The notes under the pieces: model-generated
The model's input: only the letters and a program-made list of their open reading frames with translations
What the model was told of the DNA's origin: nothing
Database searches by the model: none
In this document: positions 1-9,986 of the stretch, piece after piece
How the letters are laid out: the number at the start of each line of letters is the position of its first letter
How positions within the stretch are numbered: the first letter of the stretch is position 1
Assembly (NCBI GenBank): GCA_010645155.1
Contig: JAAGOF010000071.1
Location: forward strand, 679,106 to 743,105
Length of the DNA stretch: 64,000 nt
From: Tigriopus japonicus
Lineage: Eukaryota; Arthropoda; Copepoda; Harpacticoida; Harpacticidae
Direction: 5' to 3'
Made by a program: the position numbers and the translations under genes

Positions 1-1893
1 GCCATTTTCCAGGTACAATTTTACGACACAACTAGTTTGGGACTTTATTTCAAACGGGCATTTTCGAACAAATGCAGCAAAGTTGGCATGATCATTTCCA
101 GATCTGATTTTGTAAACAATGGCACTGATTATCCCTTCATCGAGAAAGCAAACTGGTCTTTGGCACACAAACTTGCGTTTGTGCAAATCGTTCCATCCTA
201 TTTCAAATGTTACTTGGCCCAAGGTTTGTGTGCACGATTGAAGGGTTTCAGGGGTGATATCCTGAAAATGGCTCGTCCAAAACACGTTGATGAACTCCTT
301 GATCCTAAATCCATGTTCGTCGTCAACTACAAATGTGGAACGAGTTAAGAACTCACTATTGACCAAAAATACATCAACGACAATCGTCGAAGGAAAAAAT
401 CGATCCGAAACGGGTAAATTCGGTTTTAGCTTTTGGCGTAGAACATCGAATTGGAGTAATAACTTTGAATTGATTCTTCCTGAGCTTGTGGAGGGGTCGG
501 TGATAATGATGTCATAACGTGGTTTGAGATTCTTAAGATGGCTATCCAAATTCAAGCAACGGACACGATTCGATGCAATTCCTTTACTTTGAACCATCTT
601 TGTAATAAATCCCAACATTTTAGGTACTTGGTCATCATTTTGAGCGTTGATCAAAACCTGCACTTTCAGGTTGGGGTTGGTTGCTGAGAGATTAAGCGAG
701 GTCCATGGGATTTCACTACAATCTAGAATATGAACCGGCCGAGATCCGAGTTTTTGTATCAGGTTTTCCAAAGGTGATACATCAGGATTAGATATATGTA
801 ATAGAGGTTCTTGGCCAAATAATACTGGGTTCTCCAATTCAGCATTAAGTAAGGTCAACGGATCGCCGATGGAAAACTGCATCTTTACTGTGTGGCCCTT
901 TTGAATTGGGAGGGGATGTGGGAGGGAAAATATTGCTTGCTGCCAGCATCCGTCCCTCCGTTCAGGATTTGAAGTAAGCGTTTGGTTCTCAGTCATTTGA
1001 AGATCAAACCAAACCACGATTTCATGACAAGTTCCCTGTTTCGACGCCGTGACATTGATTAACACAATACATCCTGAATGGAGACACTTGCGAAGAAAAT
1101 CCGGATCCTGGAAATTCACGTCGGTTATTTTGAAAGGTTCGGATAACATCCGGACACGACCGCATTCCAGATCATGGCGTATGAACCCGCTATCATAAGG
1201 CTCCATCTTTTCTCGAGAAGAAGGTAACTTCTTTGAAAAGTCGCTTCCAAGCCTTTCAATTAGTACCCCAATCAAGGTCCCACCTCTGGGAATGACTTGA
1301 GAGGTCCCAGGAATCAGCAAATGGGTCCAAGCGTGGTCCAAGGTGCGAAAGATACCTTCTCCCAACAACCCTGCATCAAAAGTTTCCGTGACCAGCACAT
1401 CAAACCGATCAATTTCGGGTCTTGGAGTCAATTCCGTGGACATCAAGACTCGCAAATCCACCTGATGCTCCACCTTGTTGGCTTGAAAAACTCGACGGGC
1501 TAAATCAGCCAAGAAAGGTTCGTTCTCAACAGCCATAACCCATTGCGCCCCGGCTTTTAAGGCCATCAAGGTCAAAATTCCGGTCCCCGTGCCCACATCG
1601 ATGACTTTCAAATTGGGTTTTGGCTGACTTAAGGCCGATAGAACGGTGTTTAATGCTGTTTGATAAGCCCGATGACGGGTGTGGTCATTGAGCATGATGA
1701 AATGCCATTTGCTAATCAATCCTTGGATAACAATCTCACGAGCCTCGCGGATTTCCAAGGCCAAGTCATGTTCATTATCATCATTATTGGTCCGTTGGAG
1801 TTGGTTGTAGAGGGTCAATGCGGTAGACAAATGATCTTGACGAACCAATTCAGCCGCTTCAAAGGCTAGAGCCTCAACTGGGTAAGGTTCCAT
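1..1893 (-). CDS. PRMT9: Protein arginine N-methyltransferase 9, 5' part (C-terminus beyond window)
   Basis: An open frame runs without a stop from ATG 1893 to the window edge (631 codons), so the C-terminus is missing. PRMT9 uses S-adenosylmethionine to methylate arginines; in mammals it acts on the splicing factor SF3B2. Visible features are WHFIMLND near residue 63-70, a class I methyltransferase motif VIDVGTGTGILTLMALKAGA near residue 97-116, the acidic post-I residue in MAVENEP, and ETFDAGLLGEGI followed by LDHAWTHLL, the PRMT9-type double-E region. A second, weaker methyltransferase-like half follows. The N-terminus is short compared with vertebrate PRMT9 (about 845 aa), with room for little more than one TPR-like helix pair. 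A 45-nt intron (1940-1896) ends just before the ATG; upstream codons in frame reach a stop without another ATG, so 1893 is the likely start. PRMT7 was considered, but the WHFIMLND and AGLLGEGI blocks fit PRMT9 better. Confidence 0.9.
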   Translation of the reverse strand, partial: MEPYPVEALAFEAAELVRQDHLSTALTLYNQLQRTNNDDNEHDLALEIREAREIVIQGLISKWHFIMLNDHTRHRAYQTALNTVLSALSQPKPNLKVIDVGTGTGILTLMALKAGAQWVMAVENEPFLADLARRVFQANKVEHQVDLRVLMSTELTPRPEIDRFDVLVTETFDAGLLGEGIFRTLDHAWTHLLIPGTSQVIPRGGTLIGVLIERLGSDFSKKLPSSREKMEPYDSGFIRHDLECGRVRMLSEPFKITDVNFQDPDFLRKCLHSGCIVLINVTASKQGTCHEIVVWFDLQMTENQTLTSNPERRDGCWQQAIFSLPHPLPIQKGHTVKMQFSIGDPLTLLNAELENPVLFGQEPLLHISNPDVSPLENLIQKLGSRPVHILDCSEIPWTSLNLSATNPNLKVQVLINAQNDDQVPKMLGFITKMVQSKGIASNRVRCLNLDSHLKNLKPRYDIIITDPSTSSGRINSKLLLQFDVLRQKLKPNLPVSDRFFPSTIVVDVFLVNSEFLTRSTFVVDDEHGFRIKEFINVFWTSHFQDITPETLQSCTQTLGQVTFEIGWNDLHKRKFVCQRPVCFLDEGIISAIVYKIRSGNDHANFAAFVRKCPFEIKSQTSCVVKLYLENG

Positions 1894-1940
1894 ATCTAGA
1901 AAGGGGATTGGAACACCCTGAACCCAAACGAATCACTTAC

Positions 1941-2361
1941 CGAAGACGCGAATGAACCCACTCGAAAAATTACTCGAGGTTGAGTGGTTTTTGATTCATG
2001 TAATTTTGGGGAATGTTTACCAACATTTTTAGTTCAAAAGTGTTGCCAAATTTTACGACAATCAGTAATAACGAAAAATTGGAATGTATATCAAAGAGAG
2101 AGCGAGAAGTTTTAATGTAACATGAAAACACTAATGATTTCTTTTCACAGTTTTAAACCCATTTTCAGCAATGAAAACGTTTAAACTAGCGATAAGAGAT
2201 TAGAAATCATTCGATAAGTTGGAACTGGTTTCGTAAAATTAGCAGTACTGAATGCGTACGGATTTTACAGTGTCAATAAAAAAGAACCTGGTTTTCTCTT
2301 TCTTCGTCAAATTATTGTTTATCGTGAATAAACCACAAAACTATCGATTCAGTCAATTAAA
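1941..2361. promoter_or_regulatory. Divergent (bidirectional) promoter region between PRMT9 and PRPF18
   Basis: About 420 bp separates the outward-facing starts of PRMT9 (minus) and PRPF18 (plus). It is AT-rich and has no open frame of note. It must hold the 5' UTRs and promoters of both genes unless an undetected 5' exon lies further away. I see no TATA box that I would defend. Confidence 0.5.
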
Positions 2362-3681
2362 ATGGATTTTTTAAAGGCTGAAATTGAGCGAAAGAAGCGT
2401 GCCATTGCTCAAACTAATGTGATGGCACCGGATAAAAAATATTTCAAGCGCGGAGATTTGAGTGCCAAACAAGAGGAAGACTATCGAAAGAAATACGGTC
2501 CCCAGAAGGTCGAATCACCCCCTAAGGAAGACCTCGTTTCCCAACCATCCGCCAGCAAATCCTCAAGTGAGTTATTTTCGGATAATATATTGATCAGAAA
2601 ATACTTTTGAATATACTTCATGTGTAATTTCCTATGTCTGAAGGCGATTCGCAATCCAAAATGCCAGCATTGCCGCGGATTGAGGTGATTCGTCGATTGC
2701 GGGAACGCCTGGAACCGATTCTAGTATTTGGGGAGACTGAGGAGGAGGCGTGTCAGCGATTACGACAAATTGAAATGGACGAACCTGAGCCAGTTGAAGG
2801 GATTCGCAATGATTTCAAGTAAGTGTTTAAATTGGAGTACTTTCTTGATCAAATGATCATTGAATCGTTGAATAGGGATGCCATGGACAAGGTGGATCAA
2901 GTTTATCTTCAAGAAGTGCTCGCATCTCAGGTATGACACATTCAAGTTCAAAATAATCAATGAACATACTCATTATGATGTCAACTGTCTCTTTAGGGTA
3001 CGGAAGGAGAGGATGAAGAGCCGAGCAAGCGAAGCAAATACGATAGCGAATTATACCAGTCTGAAGTCACTTACGATGACCTCTTAGAAATGGTCAATAA
3101 AATCAACCAAGGCGATATTGCCCATGATCACAAGGTCGTCAACGAATTCATCAAACTTATGCTGAAACTATGGGGAGCCGAACTGCAAGAGCGGGATGAA
3201 GCCACCAAAATGTCAATCAAAGGCAAAATGGAAGCGGGCACTTATGCCCAAACTAGGTAAACTTGTCCAAATAATCATTGACTTCAACTGAAAGATTGAT
3301 CTAACTATTTGAAATTTTAGAACATATTTGAAGCCCCTTATTCGGATGTTGCGGAAACAGACGGTCACCGACGACATTCGAGACTCGCTTTTAAAAATGA
3401 TCCGTTTTGCTTTAGAACGGAATTACATCGCATGCAACGAAGCCTACATGGAAATGGCCATAGGAAATGCCCCCTGGCCTATTGGTGTGACCAATGCGGG
3501 CATTCACGCCCGTCCTGCCCGTGAAAACATCTACTCGAAGCATGTGGCTCACGTGTTGAACGATGAAACTCAACGCAAGTACATTCAGGGGCTCAAGCGA
3601 TTGTTCACGAAAGCCCAACAGTATTATCCCACGGACCCTTCCAGATCGATCGACTATACCAGAAAAGAGCAACAAAGCTAG
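2362..3681 (+). CDS. PRPF18: Pre-mRNA-splicing factor 18 (PRP18), five exons
   Basis: Prp18 is a U5 snRNP-associated factor for the second step of pre-mRNA splicing (3' splice site joining) in the nucleus. Exons are 2362-2566, 2644-2818, 2876-2930, 2997-3256 and 3321-3681; all junctions are GT/AG and keep phase, giving 351 aa against about 342 in human. The introns are 57-77 nt. The N-terminus [12 protein letters not shown] with KKYFKRGDL matches the family, followed by the PRP4/Prp18 motif [18 protein letters not shown] and then the helical Prp18 domain. The most conserved stretch, [17 protein letters not shown] with [20 protein letters not shown], lies in the last exon near residues 285-325. 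Its 3' end faces that of the LRR gene 84 bp away. Confidence 0.97.
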
Positions 3682-3765
3682 ACGAGGATGCCTTAGGATG
3701 TAAAATATATATCATTCAGTTTCAATAAGGGTGTGAGTGTTTCAGTTAATTATCATAGATATTAA

Positions 3766-5578
3766 CTAGAGAAGATTGACCTCCTTCAGAAGATCATCTA
3801 AAGTTTGTTCGCCTAGTAAATGTTCAAGCATATCTCTATCACCCATCTGTTCAGCAGCTTGAACGCGACGTTTGCTCTTTTCACTGAGGAATGAGATCCC
3901 ACGAGACTTTTCGAAAAACGAGACGTCATGAAGATCAATCCATCGGTTGTTGCGAGCAATGTGCTCTTGAATGGTTCGAATAGACACCGGGCACATCATC
4001 AAGAGATCCAGACCCCAAATGTTTCGGAGATTCACACAAGAGTCAATCACAAACAGCATCGTTTCCAGACTAACTTTCCATTGGAAACATTGAAGCGTTT
4101 CAACTTGGCTCAGATGACCGTTCCGAGCCATTTTCAGCATTAAGTTATCGAATTGTCCGGATGATACGCTGAGGTCATGGATGTAGATGGTCAACGATTT
4201 CAGAGTAGACGAGATGAGTAGGGTTTCAATCAAATGAAGAGACACATCGCCATCAATGGCCAACGATTCTAACTTTGGAAAGAACTCGGCATTGGAACCT
4301 AATGCCATTGGTTTAGTGAGAACATCCGGTTGATAGAGAGTGATCGACAGTTTGGTCAAGTTTGGGCACCATTTTCCAAGTTTTAGGATAAAATGTTGAT
4401 CAATTATCAATGTTTTCGGATTCTTCAACTCCAGTTTAATGAGATTGGAAAATACCATCTTATAACAGGGCTCTTCTCGAGCTGTCCAGGAGCAGTTTTC
4501 GAGTTTCAGAGTATGCAAATGACGGAAATTCGGCAGAACTTCCACGCAATCGCGACTCTGATCCTCGATGACGAGTTCGTTGATCATCGGACAGAGTCTG
4601 TTTACGGAATACAAAAACTCTCGATCCGGAAACTTGCAATGGAGGTACTTTAGCTGATATGTGTGCGAATTGACGTTGATCATGTGCACGAACCGTAACG
4701 CCTCCCTCAATAAATAAGGCTCACAGATCAGGAGATGAAGGTTGGGAAGTGAGATCATGAGATTGGCGATTCCTTTCCCCGTGATGCCAAAGTATCTGTC
4801 TTCGTAATCGTATTCATCGCCGGCATCATTGAGAACCACAGTGTGTAGTTTTCCACAATTGACTAGGAACGCTAAACCATGATCCGTGATGGTCATCTCG
4901 GAATCCTCCTCAGCATCCAAAACACAGAGTTGCTTACAATTAGCTCCAACCACGGCCAAAAGAGCATCCGTACAACAATTGGACAATTTCAAATGAGTCA
5001 GATGAACCAGGCCTCCGACGAACTCGTAGAACTTCTGGACGTGAACCGGATGGCTAAAATAGTTTGAAACTTTGATATGTGATCATTGGGTATTGAGCCA
5101 CATTTGTCTTGGATCTCACCGAGTGATATCGAAGAATAGGTATAACGTCGTCAGGTTTGTCAAATTGTAAGAGTAGTCCAAGGCCAGTTTCAAGCTCTGC
5201 GAGTTAATTTCCAGGGCCAACAGCAAAGGATGAAGGATCGCTTCGATACAAGTTGGATCTCGCTTGTACATTTCCAGGGCGATTTCGTTGAAATGATTTG
5301 GAACCTGAGACATCACAGCCTGAAGTTTTCTAATGCCATGCCGACGAAAGGTCTAAAAATGAAGAAAAAAAACATGCTTCAAATCACTTCGTCTCCCTTA
5401 AGACACCTTGGCTCCTGACCTTGGATTCCATGCAAGTAAAAGGCCATCCCAACCATGACAATGGGGGAGCCATTTGCAGATTGCCCATGGTCGCTAGATA
5501 TTCAGTGACCAAGCGTTCTTTACATAACTCATGCAAAGTCTTGGGTGGACGGCGATTATAATCCATATCCCTAGGCAT
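3766..5578 (-). CDS. Leucine-rich-repeat protein with elongin BC-box-like N-terminus (candidate cullin substrate receptor)
   Basis: Three exons join in phase: 5578-5420, 5352-5120 and 5053-3766 (introns of 67 and 66 nt), giving 559 aa. After the second junction the protein is a string of degenerate leucine-rich repeats, for example LTHLKLSNC, LHTLKLENC, LIKLELKN, LTKLSI and LKSLTIYI, resembling FBXL/AMN1 or ZYG11-type solenoids. Near the N-terminus, TLHELCKERL (residues 14-23) fits the BC-box pattern (A/P/S/T)LxxxCxxx(A/I/L/V) used by Cul2/Cul5 substrate receptors. No F-box is evident. Inference: a ubiquitin-ligase adaptor. The start is uncertain: ATG 5578 is the first in-frame ATG after an in-frame stop near 5635, but an upstream exon cannot be excluded. 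Its 3' end converges on PRPF18. Confidence 0.75.
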
Positions 5579-6321
5579 ATTGATCACCACTTCTAAATCG
5601 GGATCCCGTCCATGCCCAGGAATATTCCTCGCAACTTCTCATTTGGGCGCCACATGGTTAGAGGCGATAAAGCTCCCGCTCATGGTCCTTCTCTATGGAA
5701 AGGCTAGACTTTCAGTGCTCCAAGGTCGTCGAGACTGACTCGATCAACATGAAACTCTCTTTCCTAGCGCGCGTTACCACCCACTCGATCAACCTTGAGG
5801 CCAGGCGAGTGTACCAAGATTTGAAGTCTATTTGTCCTCTGCACGGTCGAGGAAAAGTCTGGCTCGGCCTTTCCTTTCCTCCACCCATGGGATAACAGAG
5901 AAAATCAATATTTATCCATGCCGGCATCCAAGCTAGGTAGCATCTCTCGATATGTGGAAGCTTGCCGAAGCTCTTTAGCTCAACTCCAACTCGCTCCATC
6001 CAAAGAGAAGACGAGAGAGGAGAGCTCAAAGTGAGCTTTGCGCATCGATCCAAAGCCAGAGAGCTCAATGATCTGAAGGGGTTGGCAGAAACATGTACTA
6101 TGAAGCAATTCAGCTGATCGTGGAGACTTCATAATTCATAATCAGTTCAGTTCGATACCCGTGCAAATATGGGCAAGGTCAAGAGAGGATCACGTGAATC
6201 TGCCAATAACAAGGCTTCGAATTTGAACATGTGACTTACTGTTCTGGTCTAGTCAGTCCCATTGTCACCCGGTGAACCCATCTATTCTTTCATAAATTTG
6301 AAGGTATTTCAAATTAGCAAC
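5579..6321. promoter_or_regulatory. Divergent intergenic region of the LRR gene and NCKIPSD
   Basis: This 743-bp stretch separates two outward-facing genes. The sequence TTTCAAATTAG just before the NCKIPSD ATG (about 6306-6316) looks like a 3' splice site, so NCKIPSD probably has a non-coding first exon here or further upstream; the donor is not identified. Short open frames on both strands at 5690-6070 show no recognisable product. Confidence 0.4.
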
Positions 6322-8184
6322 ATGCTTCGTGCTTTGTATCCCTTTAAGAAAACCCATCCCACCTCATTAAGCTTCACCCAAGGGGATCTCTTTGTGGAGT
6401 TACCCGGAGCTGCCAATGACAAGAATTGGTTCTATGTCATGGATAGCAATGCCGGAGCGGGTTATATTCCGAGGAATTATGTCTTCTTGGAAAGGATCGC
6501 CTTCGACAAGTTAGCCACTCATATTGATGGGCTCAAGGATCGTGTTCGTTTATCCGGAGCCGCCGAGAAGGAAAAAGCCGAACTTATTGCCAAGTTAGAG
6601 GCCGTGTGTAGTAAATATAAAACCGATCGTTCGGGTAGTGTGACCCAAAGAATCCCGGTACCTGACACCAGCCCTCCCATAATCGCTAGTCCCCGATCGG
6701 TTAGTCCCAAATCGTCGAATTCCTCGGAACGGTCATCTACGCCTCCCAAGTCTTGTAAGAAAAGGGCGGCACCCCAACCACCCAATCAGGCTGTGAATCA
6801 GTTGCAGAATAGCGAAGGTGGTGTTTCAGATGCACCCGATGGGCTCAATAGTAAATCCAGCTCCAGACGAGCTAGTGAGGAACGTCGTGGTAGCTCCGAG
6901 AGACACCAACATCAAAGACGTCCCTCGATTATGGATCCTACTCCGGAGCAAATGCGATCCTACGCTCGAGAGATCGTGGAATTGGTCCGAGTTGAAACCG
7001 GATTGAGCCATACCAATTCTCAGAGCGTGGTTCAAACTGTATTACAATACGTCAGTACCAACTTCCATAGATTAGACCGGAATGTTCCAGCCTTGTTGGC
7101 TGAATTGGACAAACCCGTCTTAAATGATAAAGAGGATATCGTGGCCAGTGCTGATACACGAGCCATTGAGAACCTATTTGAGCAATTAACTCAAGCCAAA
7201 GATGACGAGCAACAACGCAACTGGATGCTCTTTGAGGATGAAGCCACTATACGAAACTTGCTACAAAATTTGTCAGAGAGTTTATCCAACTCGGATCGAC
7301 GGGTGGCCACTTATGTTATGAGCAAATTCAAATACTTCTACATCCTCAATTTAGTAGAATATTTTCAAATGGAGACACGATGGGCCTTGCGGAAACCGTT
7401 GATCGAGAACTTCATGATCATGTGCTCGCTCGATCCGGTGATAATATCACTCATGCTGAGCTCCGTTCTTCCTTTGGAGTTAGCCCAAGAACTATTCCAA
7501 TATACGGAAAATGTGCCCCGACTTCGATATTGTGCGCTACTCCTCACTATCATATTTAGCCGTGGGGAACCCATGCCCGTGCATTACTTCTCCCAACTAG
7601 GATCTTCCTTCGTTACATTCCTTTTAGATTATATTGAGGCTCCCCCCACTGCAGACTCCGATCACGAGATCCCGGATGTTTTCATTGGTCTAGCTCTCAG
7701 CTATAATCTCCAATTTCCGGATATTCAGACGAATGTCATGGTGAGTTGTCTCAGTGGTCGATCCGGAGCTAAAACGTGGACTGAAAAGATTCTACTCTTA
7801 CTGAACCGGGAAGAGGATCCCACGGCTATCGTTGGGCGTGACACGGGATCTCGTGATCTTCCTCATTCAGTTCACAAGATCATCATGGATATGTTTCTTC
7901 ATGATAGTTGTCATCAACTATTTTATACCAATGATATCTACGTTCTCATCGATATCATTGTCCGTCAACTCTCCGATCTTTGTCCCGAGGAGCCTAAACG
8001 TCGAATGTACCTCTCCATGTCTCACATTGTCCTGACTCGTTCTGAATACTCGGACCATCTTCATCGCTTCAAAGATCTCGAGAAATGCTTCATACGAATC
8101 CTGAACGAGGAAGAAGCCACCAATGATAAGAATATTGTATTGACTATTTGTCGGGAAGTAGCAGCATTTAATTCATTACTTTAA
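6322..8184 (+). CDS. NCKIPSD: NCK-interacting protein with SH3 domain (SPIN90/WISH/DIP family)
   Basis: A single uninterrupted coding exon of 620 aa from ATG 6322. SPIN90 family proteins bind Nck, N-WASP and Arp2/3 and promote linear actin nucleation at the cell cortex. Residues 1-57 form an SH3 domain: LRALYPF, the acidic/RT-loop region, the tryptophan in NWFYV, and GYIPRNYV. A serine/proline-rich linker with PPKSCKKRAAPQPPN (about residues 130-160) follows, then a basic, Ser/Arg-rich segment. From about residue 210 to the end lies an all-helical armadillo-like region typical of the SPIN90 C-terminal leucine-rich domain. The frame is open upstream to 6262, but ATG 6322 starts exactly at the SH3 domain as in homologues and follows a plausible splice acceptor. 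Human NCKIPSD is about 720 aa, so the linker here is shorter. Confidence 0.9.
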   Translation: MLRALYPFKKTHPTSLSFTQGDLFVELPGAANDKNWFYVMDSNAGAGYIPRNYVFLERIAFDKLATHIDGLKDRVRLSGAAEKEKAELIAKLEAVCSKYKTDRSGSVTQRIPVPDTSPPIIASPRSVSPKSSNSSERSSTPPKSCKKRAAPQPPNQAVNQLQNSEGGVSDAPDGLNSKSSSRRASEERRGSSERHQHQRRPSIMDPTPEQMRSYAREIVELVRVETGLSHTNSQSVVQTVLQYVSTNFHRLDRNVPALLAELDKPVLNDKEDIVASADTRAIENLFEQLTQAKDDEQQRNWMLFEDEATIRNLLQNLSESLSNSDRRVATYVMSKFKYFYILNLVEYFQMETRWALRKPLIENFMIMCSLDPVIISLMLSSVLPLELAQELFQYTENVPRLRYCALLLTIIFSRGEPMPVHYFSQLGSSFVTFLLDYIEAPPTADSDHEIPDVFIGLALSYNLQFPDIQTNVMVSCLSGRSGAKTWTEKILLLLNREEDPTAIVGRDTGSRDLPHSVHKIIMDMFLHDSCHQLFYTNDIYVLIDIIVRQLSDLCPEEPKRRMYLSMSHIVLTRSEYSDHLHRFKDLEKCFIRILNEEEATNDKNIVLTICREVAAFNSLL

Positions 8185-9698
8185 AGTCGAGTTCTATCCA
8201 AGTCTTGCGAACTCTCGATAGAACTGATTTGGTCCAATAAATTGCTGTTGGTAAACGACTTGAATAGTTACGGACGATTGCGTTCCTTCACGGTGTCGTC
8301 AATTCTAGAACATTTAACATATTTCCTCTAAGTGATCGGATGTCTTAGAAAAAGCGCCTCCGATCCAGGTGGTTCAGGATTTAATTAGCCGTAGGTAAAT
8401 GTTTGCCCCGGAAAAGTAGCCCCCATGCGTGTCTTTTTTTAAATTCCAGTCTAGATAATCTTCCCACCACATTCCATTGTGGCTTTTTACACCATTACCA
8501 TCACCTTGTCACCAATTGAGGCCAAACTCCCTCGCTCTCATCGACTACTCTTTGGGCTTGAGCTAGCGTAGGGTGTCTAGGCCAAGCTTTGGCCGTGCCG
8601 ACGGCTCAAAAATGCCTTTCAACTCGCTCCTTTGCTTTGCTTCTCATCATGATTTTTTGTCGTCCACCCAAAAGTGACAAAGAAGGCATTCCAAGCCAAA
8701 AGACCCAAGGTGTACCTCCACTGTAAAAGCAGATTATGCACAGGTAAAACAGTCCTTGAATTTCTTTAGCGTTTGGTCTTAACAAGAAAAGTGGGTTCGA
8801 ATGCCAATTGTGGTGGTGTAAGAGGTGTGGCTACGTATGCATGAGGGGCTCTTAACTCGATGAACGGGTAGTGCAGTACAGTGATGGGCATGATGGTGGC
8901 TGGTAGACGAGTTGGTGGTAGCAGAACGAGTGAGACAATTATGTGACACTAAATCAAGAACTCTTTCATCGTCACGTCATGACAAAAGTGATGTGGTCCA
9001 AACGATCCAAAGCTAAGGGAATCCAGGGTTCCTTTGGTGTGGAATCTCAAGAACTTTGTACATTTGATGATTTTCGCTAGTTTAGTCTTTGTCTTAGGAA
9101 AAGTCATTTCAAATAAAAGTTGGCAACATATGCCACGCAAAATTGATGAACAAGGACTTCTAAGCTAAAGGGATTACAAAAGACAAATCAGATTGCATTT
9201 CATTTCCTTTCACGAGAGGGTTTTTTCTAGATTATTGGCAAACTTAAACTCGATTCATTTAAGCGATTCCGCGGTGGAATAAGTATATCATTTTCACACA
9301 TGATCCGAAATCCCTGACGTTTTAAATGCATCGGCAAAAAAAGCTCAATCTCCGGATGAACAGGGAATGATTGATAACAACTCACTCGCATTTTTGAACC
9401 CACGACTTGGAGATAAAAATTGGACAAGCGTGAACAAACTAGTATTCTCATTTTCATGTTCGTTCGTACGTTTTCATTTACTGTATTAGGTATCGACTAA
9501 GGGGGTGTTATCCACTTTTTATTATATGAGCCCATGGTCCGTGTGCTCTTTGAAATGGTCCCTCGAGCTTCGAATTTCCTGACAAGAATGCTTGAATTCG
9601 GTTGACTGAAAATATTTCAAATTTGATGGATATAATAGAAGTTGTCCATGATCCCACTTTCTCCGACATCAGAGCCGTGGAATTCAGAGTTCTAGTAT
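8185..9698. other. Intergenic, no gene recognised
   Basis: Starts with the NCKIPSD 3' UTR; an AATAAA lies near 8236. The rest holds only short unconvincing open frames and no repeat structure that I could resolve. It ends at the 8-bp target duplication (9699-9706) of the hAT-like element. Confidence 0.5.
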
Positions 9699-9986
9699 CT
9701 AATAACTAGGGACAGGAACTTTAGACGAATAAACTTATTCGTCTTTTTTCGTCTTTATTCGTCTTTTTTACTCTTATTCGTCGCGATAAATTTATTCGTC
9801 TAATTTGGATTTTATTCGTCTTTTTTCGTCTAATCCGGCAATTACACTCAACTTTTTTCGTCTAATTAGTCAAAAAATTGATTTTTTGGTTTTTTTTCTC
9901 AAATTTTAAAGCAAATAGACACTTTTTAAAAAGTTCAACTCCAAAACTTGGGCCAAAGTAATAGTTTGATTTTCAGTTGCGTTATT

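Noticed and set aside
8785..8812. B-box-like GGTTCGAATGCC as a tRNA gene
   Set aside because: No A box at the right distance and no cloverleaf.
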